A stretch of 26,623 bases of DNA from an uncultured Lacibacter sp. (GTDB taxonomy: Bacteria > Bacteroidota > Bacteroidia > Chitinophagales > Chitinophagaceae), in NCBI RefSeq assembly GCF_946479605.1, contig NZ_CAMLGT010000021.1:1-26623 (forward strand), read 5' to 3'. Positions 14,312-21,859 of this stretch are shown piece after piece (the stretch's first letter is position 1; every line of letters starts with the position of its first letter). A program made the position numbers and the translations under genes. The notes beneath the pieces were generated by a model. The model was not told the DNA's origin and searched no databases. It saw only the letters and a program-made list of their open reading frames with translations.

Positions 14312-15205
14312 ATGAAAAATAAAAACCTGCTCACTGCTGTGGTAATTATTCTTGCTGCCGATTTTTTATGGCAGTTGTATAACCTGGGTATTACTGTTTA
14401 CAGAGGATATTTTGATGCGCTGTTCATTCTTCGTTATGTTCCCTTGTTTCTTGGTATTGCCGGGCTTATTCTTTTTATCAACAGCCGGCATAAGAACAGC
14501 GGACTGCTGAGGTTTTACATGGGTATTGTTGTGTTTTCTTATCCCTTCAGCATAGGTACATTTATTTACTATATTACCCGTGAGCAGGAGTTCTTAAATT
14601 CAAAAGTTACACTTGAAGCAATTCAGTACGTATGGCTGGCTATAGGTCTTATTTTCACCATTGCCTGTGCTGTAGGCTTATGGTTGTTGAATAAAACAAG
14701 AGTGGCCCGCCTTACTTACATTTATCCCGGTGGAGAGCAGATGGTTGAATTTACACCTGCATCAAGAGGCAAACGTTTTTTAAACAGGCTGATAGATGGA
14801 GTTGTGTATGGGTTTGTAATGATCAGTTTTTTGCAGAATGGTTTATTTGGCGAAGGATTGCTGGATGAATCGTTTCTTACATTAACCTTGTTTGAACTTC
14901 CTTTCCTTATCCTGTACTATCTCTTTTTTGAAAGTATTTTTCAAAGCACACCGGGCAAGGCACTAACAAATACTATTGTGGTGAACGACAATGGGCAGCG
15001 TCCACGATTTGTACAAATGCTTGGCCGCACTTTTGGCCGGTTGATCCCATTTGATGCACTTAGCTTTTTTGGGAACGATGCCAGGGGCTGGCACGATTCC
15101 CTGCCCGGAACTTATGTGGTTGAAGCATCAGACATTAACGAACAATACAGACAGGAATTTTTGCTTGATGCTGAAGCGGAATTAAGCAATCAGCACAAAC
15201 CTTAA
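14312..15205 (+). CDS. RDD-family membrane protein
   Basis: A 297-residue membrane protein. Four N-terminal transmembrane segments (about 5-25, 38-57, 68-90 and 105-126) precede an RDD domain (about 155-280). The RDD signature is visible as RFLNRLIDGVVYGFV, a long hydrophobic hairpin (LTLFELPFLILYYLFFESIF), QSTPGKALTNTIVV, LGRTFGRLIPFDALSFF and GWHDSLPGTYVV. RDD proteins are uncharacterised or linked to ion or solute transport (for example Na+/H+ antiport in one halophile). The extra N-terminal helices are not part of the core domain. It appears monocistronic and lies upstream of the leader of the next gene. Confidence 0.85.
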   Translation: MKNKNLLTAVVIILAADFLWQLYNLGITVYRGYFDALFILRYVPLFLGIAGLILFINSRHKNSGLLRFYMGIVVFSYPFSIGTFIYYITREQEFLNSKVTLEAIQYVWLAIGLIFTIACAVGLWLLNKTRVARLTYIYPGGEQMVEFTPASRGKRFLNRLIDGVVYGFVMISFLQNGLFGEGLLDESFLTLTLFELPFLILYYLFFESIFQSTPGKALTNTIVVNDNGQRPRFVQMLGRTFGRLIPFDALSFFGNDARGWHDSLPGTYVVEASDINEQYRQEFLLDAEAELSNQHKP

Positions 15206-15218
15206 CGGAAACGAAAAC

Positions 15219-15246
15219 TTGTTTTGGGCTCAAAACTGTACTTTTG
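15219..15246 (+). promoter_or_regulatory. Promoter of the deoxyhypusine-synthase-like gene
   Basis: TTG at 15219-15221 and TACTTTTG at 15239-15246 (exact TAnnTTTG) are separated by 17 nt, a good Bacteroidota sigma-A promoter. Transcription would start near 15251, giving an untranslated leader of about 80 nt that contains two hairpins. Confidence 0.6.
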
Positions 15247-15251
15247 CGCTC

Positions 15252-15310
15252 CCGATCATAATCGGTATTCGCAAAGTCTCCCGGCATGCAGGCCCGGGAT
15301 CTGAAGGCGG
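15252..15310 (+). promoter_or_regulatory. Structured 5' leader, candidate cis-regulatory RNA
   Basis: Two helices fold just after the predicted transcription start. The first is CCGAT-CATA-ATCGG (15252-15265). The second is a tiered stem: TCGC/GCGG (15269-15272 with 15307-15310), an AG/CT step, then TCCCGG/CCGGGA (15279-15284 with 15294-15299) closed by a 9-nt loop containing GCATGC-like self-complementary bases. There is no T-run, so it is not an intrinsic terminator. It ends 20 nt before the ATG. I could not match it to a named riboswitch class. Confidence 0.45.
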
Positions 15311-15330
15311 TCACTTTTAAAAATTAAAAA

Positions 15331-16305
15331 ATGAACAAAGGACCCGTTTCTCAATTTATCCAGCATCATTACCGTCATTTCAACGCAGCTGCTTTAATGG
15401 ATGCTGCCAAAGGGTATGAAACACACCTGAACGAAGGTGGTAAAATGATGGTAACCCTTGCAGGCGCCATGAGTACTGCTGAACTTGGTTTAAGCCTTGC
15501 TGAAATGATCCGCCAGGATAAAGTGCAGATCATCAGTTGTACCGGTGCCAATCTTGAAGAAGATGTAATGAATCTTGTAGCACACAGCCACTACAAGCGT
15601 GTGCCCAATTATCGTGATCTTACACCGCAGGACGAGTGGGATCTGTTAGAGAATCACTACAACCGTGTAACAGATACCTGTATTCCCGAAGAAGAAGCGT
15701 TCCGTCGTTTACAAAAACATTTGCATCGCCAATGGGTAGAAGCAGAAGCAAAAGGCGAACGCTATTTTCCACATGAGTTTTTATACAAAACTGTATTAAG
15801 CGGCGACCTTGAACAGTATTACGAGATCGATCCGAAAAACAGCTGGATCGTGGCTGCTGCTGAAAAAAATATTCCAATCGTTGTGCCGGGTTGGGAAGAC
15901 AGCACCACTGGTAACATCTTTGCAAGCTATGTGATCAAGAACGAACTGAAAGCAAGTACGGTGAAGAGCGGTATTGAATACATGGTTTGGCTGGCCGATT
16001 GGTACCGCCAGAACAGCGGTGGTAAAGGTGTTGGCTTCTTCCAGATCGGTGGTGGTATTGCTGGCGATTTCCCTATCTGCGTAGTACCCATGATGTACCA
16101 GGATCTTGAATGGCACGATGTTCCATTCTGGAGCTATTTCTGCCAGATCAGCGATTCAACAACATCGTATGGTTCGTACAGCGGTGCAGTACCTAACGAA
16201 AAAATTACCTGGGGTAAGCTCGACATCAACACACCAAAATTCATTGTAGAAAGCGATGCAACCATTGTTGCTCCGCTGATGTTCGCATGGATCCTTGGCT
16301 GGTAA
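15331..16305 (+). CDS. Deoxyhypusine synthase-like protein
   Basis: A 324-residue member of the deoxyhypusine synthase superfamily, which transfers the aminobutyl group of spermidine using NAD. Family features: the NAD-fold segments MVTLAGAMSTAELGLSLAEMI and IISCTGANLEEDVMN, the SWIVAAAEKNIPIVVPGWEDSTTGNIFASY core, QIGGGIAGDFPICVVPMM, and the C-terminal ITWGKLDIN. Lys296 there corresponds to the enzyme-linked lysine (Lys329 of human DHS). Bacteria lack the eIF5A substrate, so a polyamine role such as a homospermidine-type reaction is more likely than hypusine formation; that is inference. It sits behind a promoter and folded leader (15219-15310) and is closed by its own terminator. Confidence 0.88.
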   Translation: MNKGPVSQFIQHHYRHFNAAALMDAAKGYETHLNEGGKMMVTLAGAMSTAELGLSLAEMIRQDKVQIISCTGANLEEDVMNLVAHSHYKRVPNYRDLTPQDEWDLLENHYNRVTDTCIPEEEAFRRLQKHLHRQWVEAEAKGERYFPHEFLYKTVLSGDLEQYYEIDPKNSWIVAAAEKNIPIVVPGWEDSTTGNIFASYVIKNELKASTVKSGIEYMVWLADWYRQNSGGKGVGFFQIGGGIAGDFPICVVPMMYQDLEWHDVPFWSYFCQISDSTTSYGSYSGAVPNEKITWGKLDINTPKFIVESDATIVAPLMFAWILGW

Positions 16306-16330
16306 TTGTTTTGAATTACCTGAATGCATA

Positions 16331-16364
16331 AAGGCGATACAGCAATGTATCGCCTTATTTTTTT
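16331..16364 (+). terminator. Intrinsic terminator of the deoxyhypusine-synthase-like gene
   Basis: A perfect 11-bp stem AAGGCGATACA/TGTATCGCCTT (16331-16341 with 16346-16356), a GCAA tetraloop and then A-T7 make a textbook rho-independent terminator 25 nt past the stop. Confidence 0.92.
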
Positions 16365-16450
16365 AACTTGTTTTGCCTGAATAGTGAAGCAGCAAACGGG
16401 TCTTCGATTAATTACTGTTTCAAAAACAGTTTCCGGGCTGATTTTGATTC

Positions 16451-16481
16451 TTGATAAAATTATAACCGGCAACTACTTTTA
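16451..16481 (+). promoter_or_regulatory. Possible promoter of the AAE-type transporter
   Basis: TTG (16451-16453), 20-nt spacer, then TACTTTTA (16474-16481), one base off TAnnTTTG. The transcript leader would be only a few bases. A perfect 7-bp inverted repeat ACTGTTT-CAA-AAACAGT (16414-16430) lies upstream and could be an operator. Confidence 0.35.
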
Positions 16482-16490
16482 CAATTACTT

Positions 16491-18158
16491 ATGAATTGGT
16501 TTCTTCAACTACTGCTCGAAGAAAGTATTCCTCAAACAGTAATCATTTACGGCGTGGTGATCGCCCTCGGTATCTGGCTCGGCCGCTTGAAAATCTTCGG
16601 TATCTCATTAGGTGTTACATGGATTCTTTTTATGGGGCTGGCTGTTTCGTATGCCGGTATCCATATCAATAAGGAAACAGAACATTTTTTAAAAGAGTTC
16701 GGGCTTATTCTTTTTGTGTATTCCATCGGCTTGCAGGTGGGGCCGGGTTTCTTTTCTTCTCTAAAGAAAAACGCAGCGGTTACCAACGGGCTGGCAGCAT
16801 TGGTTGTGTTTACAGGCGTGCTCATTGTTGTTCTGTTTTACTTCCTGCTGGGGCAACCCATTACAACACTAACAGGTGTTATGAGTGGTGCAGTTACCAA
16901 TACACCAGGACTTGGTGCGGCGCAGGCGGCTGCAAAAGATCTGCATCTTCCTGCAAGTGATACATCGTTCATTACATTGGCTTATGCAGTGGTTTATCCG
17001 TTTGGTGTGTTTGGTATTATTGCTGCCATACTTATTCTCAAAAAAGTATTTCGTGTAAATCTTGAAAAGGAACGGGAATTACACCGCAAGCTGGATGTAT
17101 TAAAATCGAACAAACCGGTTTCCATACATCTTACCATGCAGAACAAACAGCTGGTGGGCAAACCGCTGCGGAACATTTTTGAACTGCTGAAGGAACCCAT
17201 TGTGGTGTCACGCCTTTTTCATGAAGGGAAAGTGATTACACCTACACCACAAACACATCTTGCAGAAAATGATGTGCTGCTGATAGTGGCGCATAAAGAT
17301 CAGTTACAGGTGTTGAAGATGATTGTTGGCGAAGAAAGCAATATGAATTTGAAAGAGCAGCCAAAGAGTGAATTGATCTCACGAACCATTATTGTTACAC
17401 AAACAGAAGTAACACATAAACGGCTGGGCGATATTGCTGCTTTGCATCAGCATGATTTTACACTCACCCGCTTAACTCGTGCTGGTGTTGAAATGGTACC
17501 GCATGGCGATATTGTATTGCAACTTGGCGATCAGATAAAAGCAGTGGGTACACAGGAAGGAATTGATCTTGTGACCAAAACAGTGGGTAACCAGTTGAAG
17601 CGCCTGGATGTACCTGACCTTGCGCCCATCTTTATTGGCATTGTTGCAGGTGTATTGCTGGGAAGCATTCCGATGTATTTCTTTAACATGCCTGTGCCGG
17701 TAAAAATTGGATTGGCTGGTGGTCCGCTTATTATTGCTTTATTACTTAGCCGGTATGGTGGTAAACTTTACCTGAATCAATACACAACCTATAGTGCAAA
17801 CCTTATGTTGCGTGAGTTGGGTATTTCGCTTTTCCTTGCCAGCGTGGGTTTAAGCAGTGGTGCAAATCTGCAAACAGCTCTTTCAGGAAACAATGCATGG
17901 CTTTGGATTGTGATGGGTATTACCATTACTGTTGTTCCATTGCTCATTGTTGGTTGTGTTGCGCACTATGTATTCCGCAAAACATTTTTTGAAGTGTGTG
18001 GTTTGCTTTCCGGTGCAAGTACCGATCCGCCTGCATTGGCATTCTCAACACAGCTGGCAAAAAACGAAGTGGCAGCTGTTACTTATGCAACAGTCTATCC
18101 GTTAACCATGATCTTACGCATTATTGCTGCCCAACTACTGATTTTGTTTTTATCATAA
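16491..18158 (+). CDS. YidE/YbjL-type (AAE family) transporter with TrkA_C domains
   Basis: A 555-residue permease of the aspartate:alanine exchanger (AAE) superfamily. Two homologous membrane halves (about 1-190 and 375-555) each carry the duplicated YidE/YbjL element, ending in the paired signatures MSGAVTNTPGLGAAQAA and LSGASTDPPALAFSTQLA. Between them lie two RCK_C/TrkA_C regulatory domains (about 205-285, LVGKPLRNIFELLKEPIVVSRL, and 295-370, KRLGDIAALHQHDFTLTRL). Length and order match the family. Substrates may be amino or dicarboxylic acids, but the sequence does not settle this. It converges on the M28 peptidase, and a bidirectional terminator separates them. Confidence 0.92.
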   Translation: MNWFLQLLLEESIPQTVIIYGVVIALGIWLGRLKIFGISLGVTWILFMGLAVSYAGIHINKETEHFLKEFGLILFVYSIGLQVGPGFFSSLKKNAAVTNGLAALVVFTGVLIVVLFYFLLGQPITTLTGVMSGAVTNTPGLGAAQAAAKDLHLPASDTSFITLAYAVVYPFGVFGIIAAILILKKVFRVNLEKERELHRKLDVLKSNKPVSIHLTMQNKQLVGKPLRNIFELLKEPIVVSRLFHEGKVITPTPQTHLAENDVLLIVAHKDQLQVLKMIVGEESNMNLKEQPKSELISRTIIVTQTEVTHKRLGDIAALHQHDFTLTRLTRAGVEMVPHGDIVLQLGDQIKAVGTQEGIDLVTKTVGNQLKRLDVPDLAPIFIGIVAGVLLGSIPMYFFNMPVPVKIGLAGGPLIIALLLSRYGGKLYLNQYTTYSANLMLRELGISLFLASVGLSSGANLQTALSGNNAWLWIVMGITITVVPLLIVGCVAHYVFRKTFFEVCGLLSGASTDPPALAFSTQLAKNEVAAVTYATVYPLTMILRIIAAQLLILFLS

Positions 18159-18215
18159 AAGAACAAGAGTTACATGTTTTCATGTGCCGTTTAACTTTGT
18201 TCCGTAGCAACAAAA

Positions 18216-18249
18216 AACAAAAACCCCGGCAACTGCCGGGGTTTTTGTT
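18216..18249. terminator. Bidirectional terminator between convergent genes
   Basis: A perfect 15-bp stem (18216-18230 with 18235-18249) with AACT loop, core ACCCCGGC/GCCGGGGT, has A-rich and T-rich outer arms that provide a U-run in both directions. It serves the transporter on the plus strand and the M28 peptidase on the minus strand. Confidence 0.92.
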
Positions 18250-18265
18250 ATAAATTTTTTCTCCA

Positions 18266-19729
18266 CTATCTCGGAGGAACATTCAGCGGAATATCACGTT
18301 TGAACATGTTATTACGGTTGGCTGCATCCCATGTTAAGAAGAACACAAGCCTTGTACGTTTTTCGTGCAGATCGTAATTGATCTTATCAGGTGTATCGCT
18401 TGGTTTGTGATAGTCTTTGTGAATACCATCAAAGAAGAAAACAATCGGAACTCCTTTTGCTGCAAAGTTGTAATGGTCGCTGCGGTAGTATAAACGGTTC
18501 GGATCTTTCGGATCATTATACTTTCTGTCGGTAATGATTTTAATGTACATGTTGTTGATGCTGTCAACAAAGCGTGGTAATTCACTGCTTAGCTTATCAT
18601 CGCCAATTAAGTACACGTGATTATTTGTATCAAGCGATTTGATGTTATCGTCTTTACGACCAATCATATCAATATTGATATCAATGCTTGTTTTTTCCAA
18701 TGGGAACACAGGATGATCAGCATAGTAAGCACTTCCCCACAACCCTTTTTCTTCGCCGCTCACAGCTAAGAATAAAACACTGCGGCGTGGACCTTTACCT
18801 GCAGCTTTTGCTTTTGCAAATGCTTCAGCTATTTCCAACACACCTACAGTACCGCTTCCATCATCATCAGCACCGGGGTGAAGTTTACCATTGATGATAC
18901 CCACATGATCGTAGTGAGCAGAAACAATCACCCATTCATCTTTTTTATCTGTTCCTTCAATCATGCCCAGCACGTTTGATGCCTGTACTACTTCCATATC
19001 CTTACGGAAATTGAACATGAGTTCAGTTGAAACTGTTTTTGTCTCCAGCGTTTGACCTTTTGCTGCAGCAAAATCATTTTTCAGAATGGTTTCACCAACT
19101 GCTTCCGATACACGGATCACCATTGGACTTTGACGGTTGCGGTATAGGCTATATGAAAGACGGCCACCACGGGGAGAAGGTGTTTTATCAATATTGTTCA
19201 CCACAAACAAAATAGCAGCTGGCTGGCGGCTGTACAGTTTGTTGATGTCGTTAAAGCCGGGTAATTGTGTTCCGCCTTTTGCAACAATCACTACAGCTTT
19301 ACCACGAATATCGGTGATGGTATCGATCTTGCTCATGTACACTACTTCGCTGAAGAACTGCTGGGTAGTGATGAGGCTGTTTACAGTTGCAGAAAAATCT
19401 TTGCCAAATTCAAAATATTTTCCGTTTACAGCAACAGCAGCATCTTTCAGCGTGTCTTTGTACAAAGGATAAAACTGTTCGTAGCTGCCATTGTTTGCCG
19501 GGGCAATACCAATACGCTGAAATTGCTGTTTCAGGTATTCAGCAGCTTTACGTTGGCCTTCGGTACCTGTTTCCCGTCCTTCCATTTCAGGTCCGGCAAG
19601 AATGTACAGGTGTGTTTTCAGATCCTGTTGCGTGATTGTTTTAGAAAACTGCTCGGCTGTTTTATTTTTCTTTTGTGCCGATGCAGAGAGTGCCAGCAAA
19701 CTGAGTGCGGCAAGTAGATATGTCCTCAT
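18266..19729 (-). CDS. Secreted M28-family zinc peptidase
   Basis: A 487-residue exported aminopeptidase-type M28 metallopeptidase. The signal peptide is LLAALSLLALSASAQ. The N-terminal part (QQDLKTHLYILAGPEMEGRETGTEGQRKAAEYLKQQF) is the usual M28 lead-in; a PA-like insert with RGKAVVIVAKGG spans about 150-260. The di-zinc ligands are in order: SAHYDHVG (His), GADDDGSGT (Asp), SGEEKGLWGS (catalytic and ligand Glu), INIDMIGR (Asp) and YRSDHYNF (His), all present. The frame runs 33 codons further upstream, but that segment spans the rpiB terminator; ATG at 19727-19729 gives the signal peptide directly. It is probably monocistronic. Substrate specificity is unknown. Confidence 0.92.
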   Translation of the reverse strand: MRTYLLAALSLLALSASAQKKNKTAEQFSKTITQQDLKTHLYILAGPEMEGRETGTEGQRKAAEYLKQQFQRIGIAPANNGSYEQFYPLYKDTLKDAAVAVNGKYFEFGKDFSATVNSLITTQQFFSEVVYMSKIDTITDIRGKAVVIVAKGGTQLPGFNDINKLYSRQPAAILFVVNNIDKTPSPRGGRLSYSLYRNRQSPMVIRVSEAVGETILKNDFAAAKGQTLETKTVSTELMFNFRKDMEVVQASNVLGMIEGTDKKDEWVIVSAHYDHVGIINGKLHPGADDDGSGTVGVLEIAEAFAKAKAAGKGPRRSVLFLAVSGEEKGLWGSAYYADHPVFPLEKTSIDINIDMIGRKDDNIKSLDTNNHVYLIGDDKLSSELPRFVDSINNMYIKIITDRKYNDPKDPNRLYYRSDHYNFAAKGVPIVFFFDGIHKDYHKPSDTPDKINYDLHEKRTRLVFFLTWDAANRNNMFKRDIPLNVPPR

Positions 19730-19760
19730 GCATTCAAATTTTTTGAACGCCGAATATAAA

Positions 19761-19784
19761 GGAAAATCCCGCCAATGGCGGGAT
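19761..19784 (-). terminator. Intrinsic terminator of rpiB
   Basis: ATCCCGCC/GGCGGGAT (19766-19773 with 19777-19784, 3-nt loop) is followed on the minus strand by TTTTCC. It lies between the rpiB stop and the M28 peptidase start, so these two genes are probably separate units. Confidence 0.75.
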
Positions 19785-19841
19785 AGTTGTATGAATGGTT
19801 TAAGGCTATCGCAACCGGAACCGTTCAATAAAAATCAAAGA

Positions 19842-20294
19842 CTATGCACAGGCAATTTTACTTACACGCACACCATGACGGCCACCTTCAAACTCAGTTG
19901 TCATGAATGTATTCACCATTCTTTCTGCATCACCTTCACGCACAAACCGGGCAGGTATGCAAATGATGTTGGCGTTGTTATGTGCACGAACCAGTTGTGC
20001 AATTTCTTCGCCCCAGCAAAGTCCTGCACGGATGCCCTGGTGTTTGTTGGCGGTAATGGCAACACCGTTTGCACTGCCGCAAAGTAAAATACCAAATGCA
20101 GCTTCGCCGTTTTCTACAGCTGATGCTACAGGATGCGCAAAATCGGGGTAATCAACACTGTCTTTTGAGTAAGTACCATAATCTTTAAAAGCAATACCTT
20201 TTCCTTCTAAAAAAGAAATCAGATCCTCTTTATAATCGTACCCTGCATGGTCGCAACCAATGGCAACAGGCTTACTCATATCAAACACTTGCAT
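19842..20294 (-). CDS. rpiB: Ribose-5-phosphate isomerase B
   Basis: A 150-residue RpiB/LacAB-type isomerase interconverting ribulose 5-phosphate and ribose 5-phosphate in the pentose phosphate pathway. Motifs: IGCDHAG (residues 12-18), DYGTYSKDSVDYPDFA, and LLCGSANGVAITANKHQGIRAGLCW with catalytic Cys72 and its anion hole. ARFVREGDAERMVNTFM is the conserved C-terminal helix. The usual CGSGxG is CGSANG here. Two starts are possible, ATG at 20292-20294 or 20277-20279; the first is kept because related proteins I recall have a similar short leader before SKPxAIGCDHAG. It is followed by its own terminator. Upstream, a short region separates it from a divergent four-helix-bundle gene. Confidence 0.95.
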   Translation of the reverse strand: MQVFDMSKPVAIGCDHAGYDYKEDLISFLEGKGIAFKDYGTYSKDSVDYPDFAHPVASAVENGEAAFGILLCGSANGVAITANKHQGIRAGLCWGEEIAQLVRAHNNANIICIPARFVREGDAERMVNTFMTTEFEGGRHGVRVSKIACA

Positions 20295-20349
20295 AGCTGA
20301 AAAATTTATAGTTGATAACGGGATAATTGATAATTACTACAAAGGTATA

Positions 20350-20362
20350 GAATAGCCGGTAG
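20350..20362. repeat. Left inverted repeat flanking the four-helix-bundle gene
   Basis: GAATAGCCGGTAG here is matched in inverted form at 20850-20863 (CTACCGGCTTATTC), one inserted base apart. A degenerate echo (GAGCCGATAGCC, 20367-20378) follows, like the short AGCCGGTAGCC-type tracts that I recall around such genes in Bacteroidota. Confidence 0.45.
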
Positions 20363-20455
20363 TTGAGAGCCGATAGCCTGCAGTAAATACCAGAAAGCGT
20401 TCATGTTACTTGCAGTGTTCTTAAGAAGTTTCTATTTTAACAGAAAACACCAAAT

Positions 20456-20818
20456 ATGTCCGGCTATAAAACACTAAAGGCCTTTCAAAAAGCAAAAGAA
20501 GTTGCCCACTTGATATTTGAAGCTTCCAAAAAATTTCCGATAGAAGAAAAATATAGCTTAACCGATCAGGTAAGGAGAAGTTCCCGTTCTGTTTGTGCTT
20601 GTATTGCCGAAGCTTACCGCAAACGAAAATACCCAGCTCACTTTATAAGCAAACTTACTGATGCAGATATGGAAAACGGAGAAACAGAAGTGTGGCTCGA
20701 TTTTGCACATGAATATACGTATATCGATGTGCAGACATATCAAAAAGCATATTCCTTAAACGAAGAAGTAGCAAAGCTTTTGCAATACATGATCAACAAC
20801 CCTGAAAAATTCATGTAA
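20456..20818 (+). CDS. Four-helix-bundle protein (23S IVS-type)
   Basis: A 120-residue protein of the four helix bundle family (TIGR02436/S23-type), first known from intervening sequences in 23S rRNA genes of some bacteria and also found as scattered single genes. Features: the opening YKTLKAFQKAKEVAHLIFEASKKFP, then EEKYSLTDQVRRSSRSVCACIAEAYRKRK with the conserved basic pair, and the GETEVWLDFAHEYTYID helix hairpin followed by a last helix KLLQYMINNPEKF. It probably forms a pentameric basic bundle that binds nucleic acid, by analogy with avd proteins. It is flanked by an inverted repeat and stands alone between rpiB and tatC, both on the other strand. No reverse transcriptase or rRNA is nearby. 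Confidence 0.88.
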   Translation: MSGYKTLKAFQKAKEVAHLIFEASKKFPIEEKYSLTDQVRRSSRSVCACIAEAYRKRKYPAHFISKLTDADMENGETEVWLDFAHEYTYIDVQTYQKAYSLNEEVAKLLQYMINNPEKFM

Positions 20819-20849
20819 GGAGATATCGCTAACGACTAAATACTACGGG

Positions 20850-20863
20850 CTACCGGCTTATTC
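20850..20863. repeat. Right inverted repeat flanking the four-helix-bundle gene
   Basis: CTACCGGCTTATTC is the inverted partner of 20350-20362 with one extra base. It lies 32 nt past the gene's stop and just before the tatC stop codon. Confidence 0.45.
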
Positions 20864-20867
20864 AGCA

Positions 20868-21749
20868 TCAGCTCCATTCCTCAATATCTTCCTGTTTGAT
20901 CTGTCTTTTGTAGCTACGCATGCTCAGGGCAATGCTGAATTCGTACAAACCATACAAAGGAATTGTTACAAGAGCAAGACTGAATGGATCCGTTGATGGG
21001 GTAATGATGGCCGCCATAATAATGATCACCACAAATGCATACTTGCGGATTTTGCGAAGAGTAATAGGCGTAAGCATGCCCACTTTTGTAAGCAACATCA
21101 CTACTACCGGTAACTGAAATAATAATCCCACGCCAACAGTTAAGTAGATCAGGTTTTCAAAATAATCGCTGATGGTAGGGCGAAAATCAATTAACGGGCT
21201 GAGTGAGTAGGTGGAATAAAAATTAACCATGAAAGGAGTCAGAACAAAGTAACCAAATGCCACACCTAAAAAGAACAGGGAAGAAATCCAGAAAATTGCT
21301 CCCGTTGTGCCTTTGCGTTCTTTATCACTTAAGGCAGGACGAATAAATTTCCAAATCTCCCAAAAAACATACGGAAAGGCAAGGATAAAACCGGAGGTAA
21401 AACCAACAGTAAAGGTGGTAAGAAACTGTTCCGTCATGGCATTACTCTGGAACTTAATGCTGAAGTCTGCCAGGCAAAGTGCATCTACATGCAACAGGTT
21501 TCCAAGTTTACACAGCCATTGATAAGTAAGAAAATCTTTATGCGCAGGTCCCATGTAAATATTGTTCACCACATAATCGATGTTGAACAACACAATTAAT
21601 GAAGCTATGATAATAGCAATAACCGCCCGCACTACATGCCAACGCAGTTCTTCAAGGTGATCAATAAAACTCATTTCAGCTTTTTCTTCACCTCTTGCAC
21701 CACGGATGCGTTGTATAATGGATCTACGTTCAGATTTTGTTTCCGCCAC
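20868..21749 (-). CDS. tatC: Sec-independent translocase subunit TatC
   Basis: TatC is the twin-arginine-signal receptor of the Tat export system in the inner membrane. Seen here: the N-terminal signature MSFIDHLEELRWHVVRA, six membrane segments, the cytoplasmic loop FTVGFTSGFILAFPYVFWEIWKFIRPALSDKERKG and the final helices VVIIIMAAIITPSTDPFSLALVTIPLYGLYEFS. Three starts are possible: TTG at 21792-21794, GTG at 21747-21749 and ATG at 21672-21674. The GTG is preferred (293 residues) because homologues often carry a short charged lead before MSFxDHLEELR and because the TTG lies close to the terminator of the upstream gene. No tatA/B gene is in the window. Confidence 0.92.
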   Translation of the reverse strand: MAETKSERRSIIQRIRGARGEEKAEMSFIDHLEELRWHVVRAVIAIIIASLIVLFNIDYVVNNIYMGPAHKDFLTYQWLCKLGNLLHVDALCLADFSIKFQSNAMTEQFLTTFTVGFTSGFILAFPYVFWEIWKFIRPALSDKERKGTTGAIFWISSLFFLGVAFGYFVLTPFMVNFYSTYSLSPLIDFRPTISDYFENLIYLTVGVGLLFQLPVVVMLLTKVGMLTPITLRKIRKYAFVVIIIMAAIITPSTDPFSLALVTIPLYGLYEFSIALSMRSYKRQIKQEDIEEWS

Positions 21750-21809
21750 GGTTAATGATTTCAGCTGCAAATGTAATCCGAAATGGATGAGCAACCTTAG
21801 TGCTTATAT

Positions 21810-21838
21810 AAAAAAAGCGGCCCCGTAGGACCGCCTTT
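21810..21838 (-). terminator. Intrinsic terminator of the metalloprotease gene
   Basis: On the minus strand GCGGTCC-TACG-GGGCCGC forms a 7-bp stem with one G-U pair, followed by a T7 run. It starts 22 nt after the stop codon of the large metalloprotease and separates it from tatC. Confidence 0.82.
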
Positions 21839-21859
21839 ACTTATCAGAGCAAAAGCTGT

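Noticed and set aside
15252..15310. Assignment of the leader to a known riboswitch (SAM-I, SAM-II, preQ1, fluoride, cobalamin)
   Set aside because: Core sequence signatures of these classes, as I know them, are absent.
19265..19717. A 150-codon plus-strand frame opposite the M28 peptidase
   Set aside because: It is antisense to a clearly coding gene with all zinc ligands, and its composition is that of a shadow frame.
20456..20818. Interpretation of the four-helix-bundle gene as the avd gene of a diversity-generating retroelement
   Set aside because: No reverse transcriptase, template repeat or variable repeat lies in the window around it.
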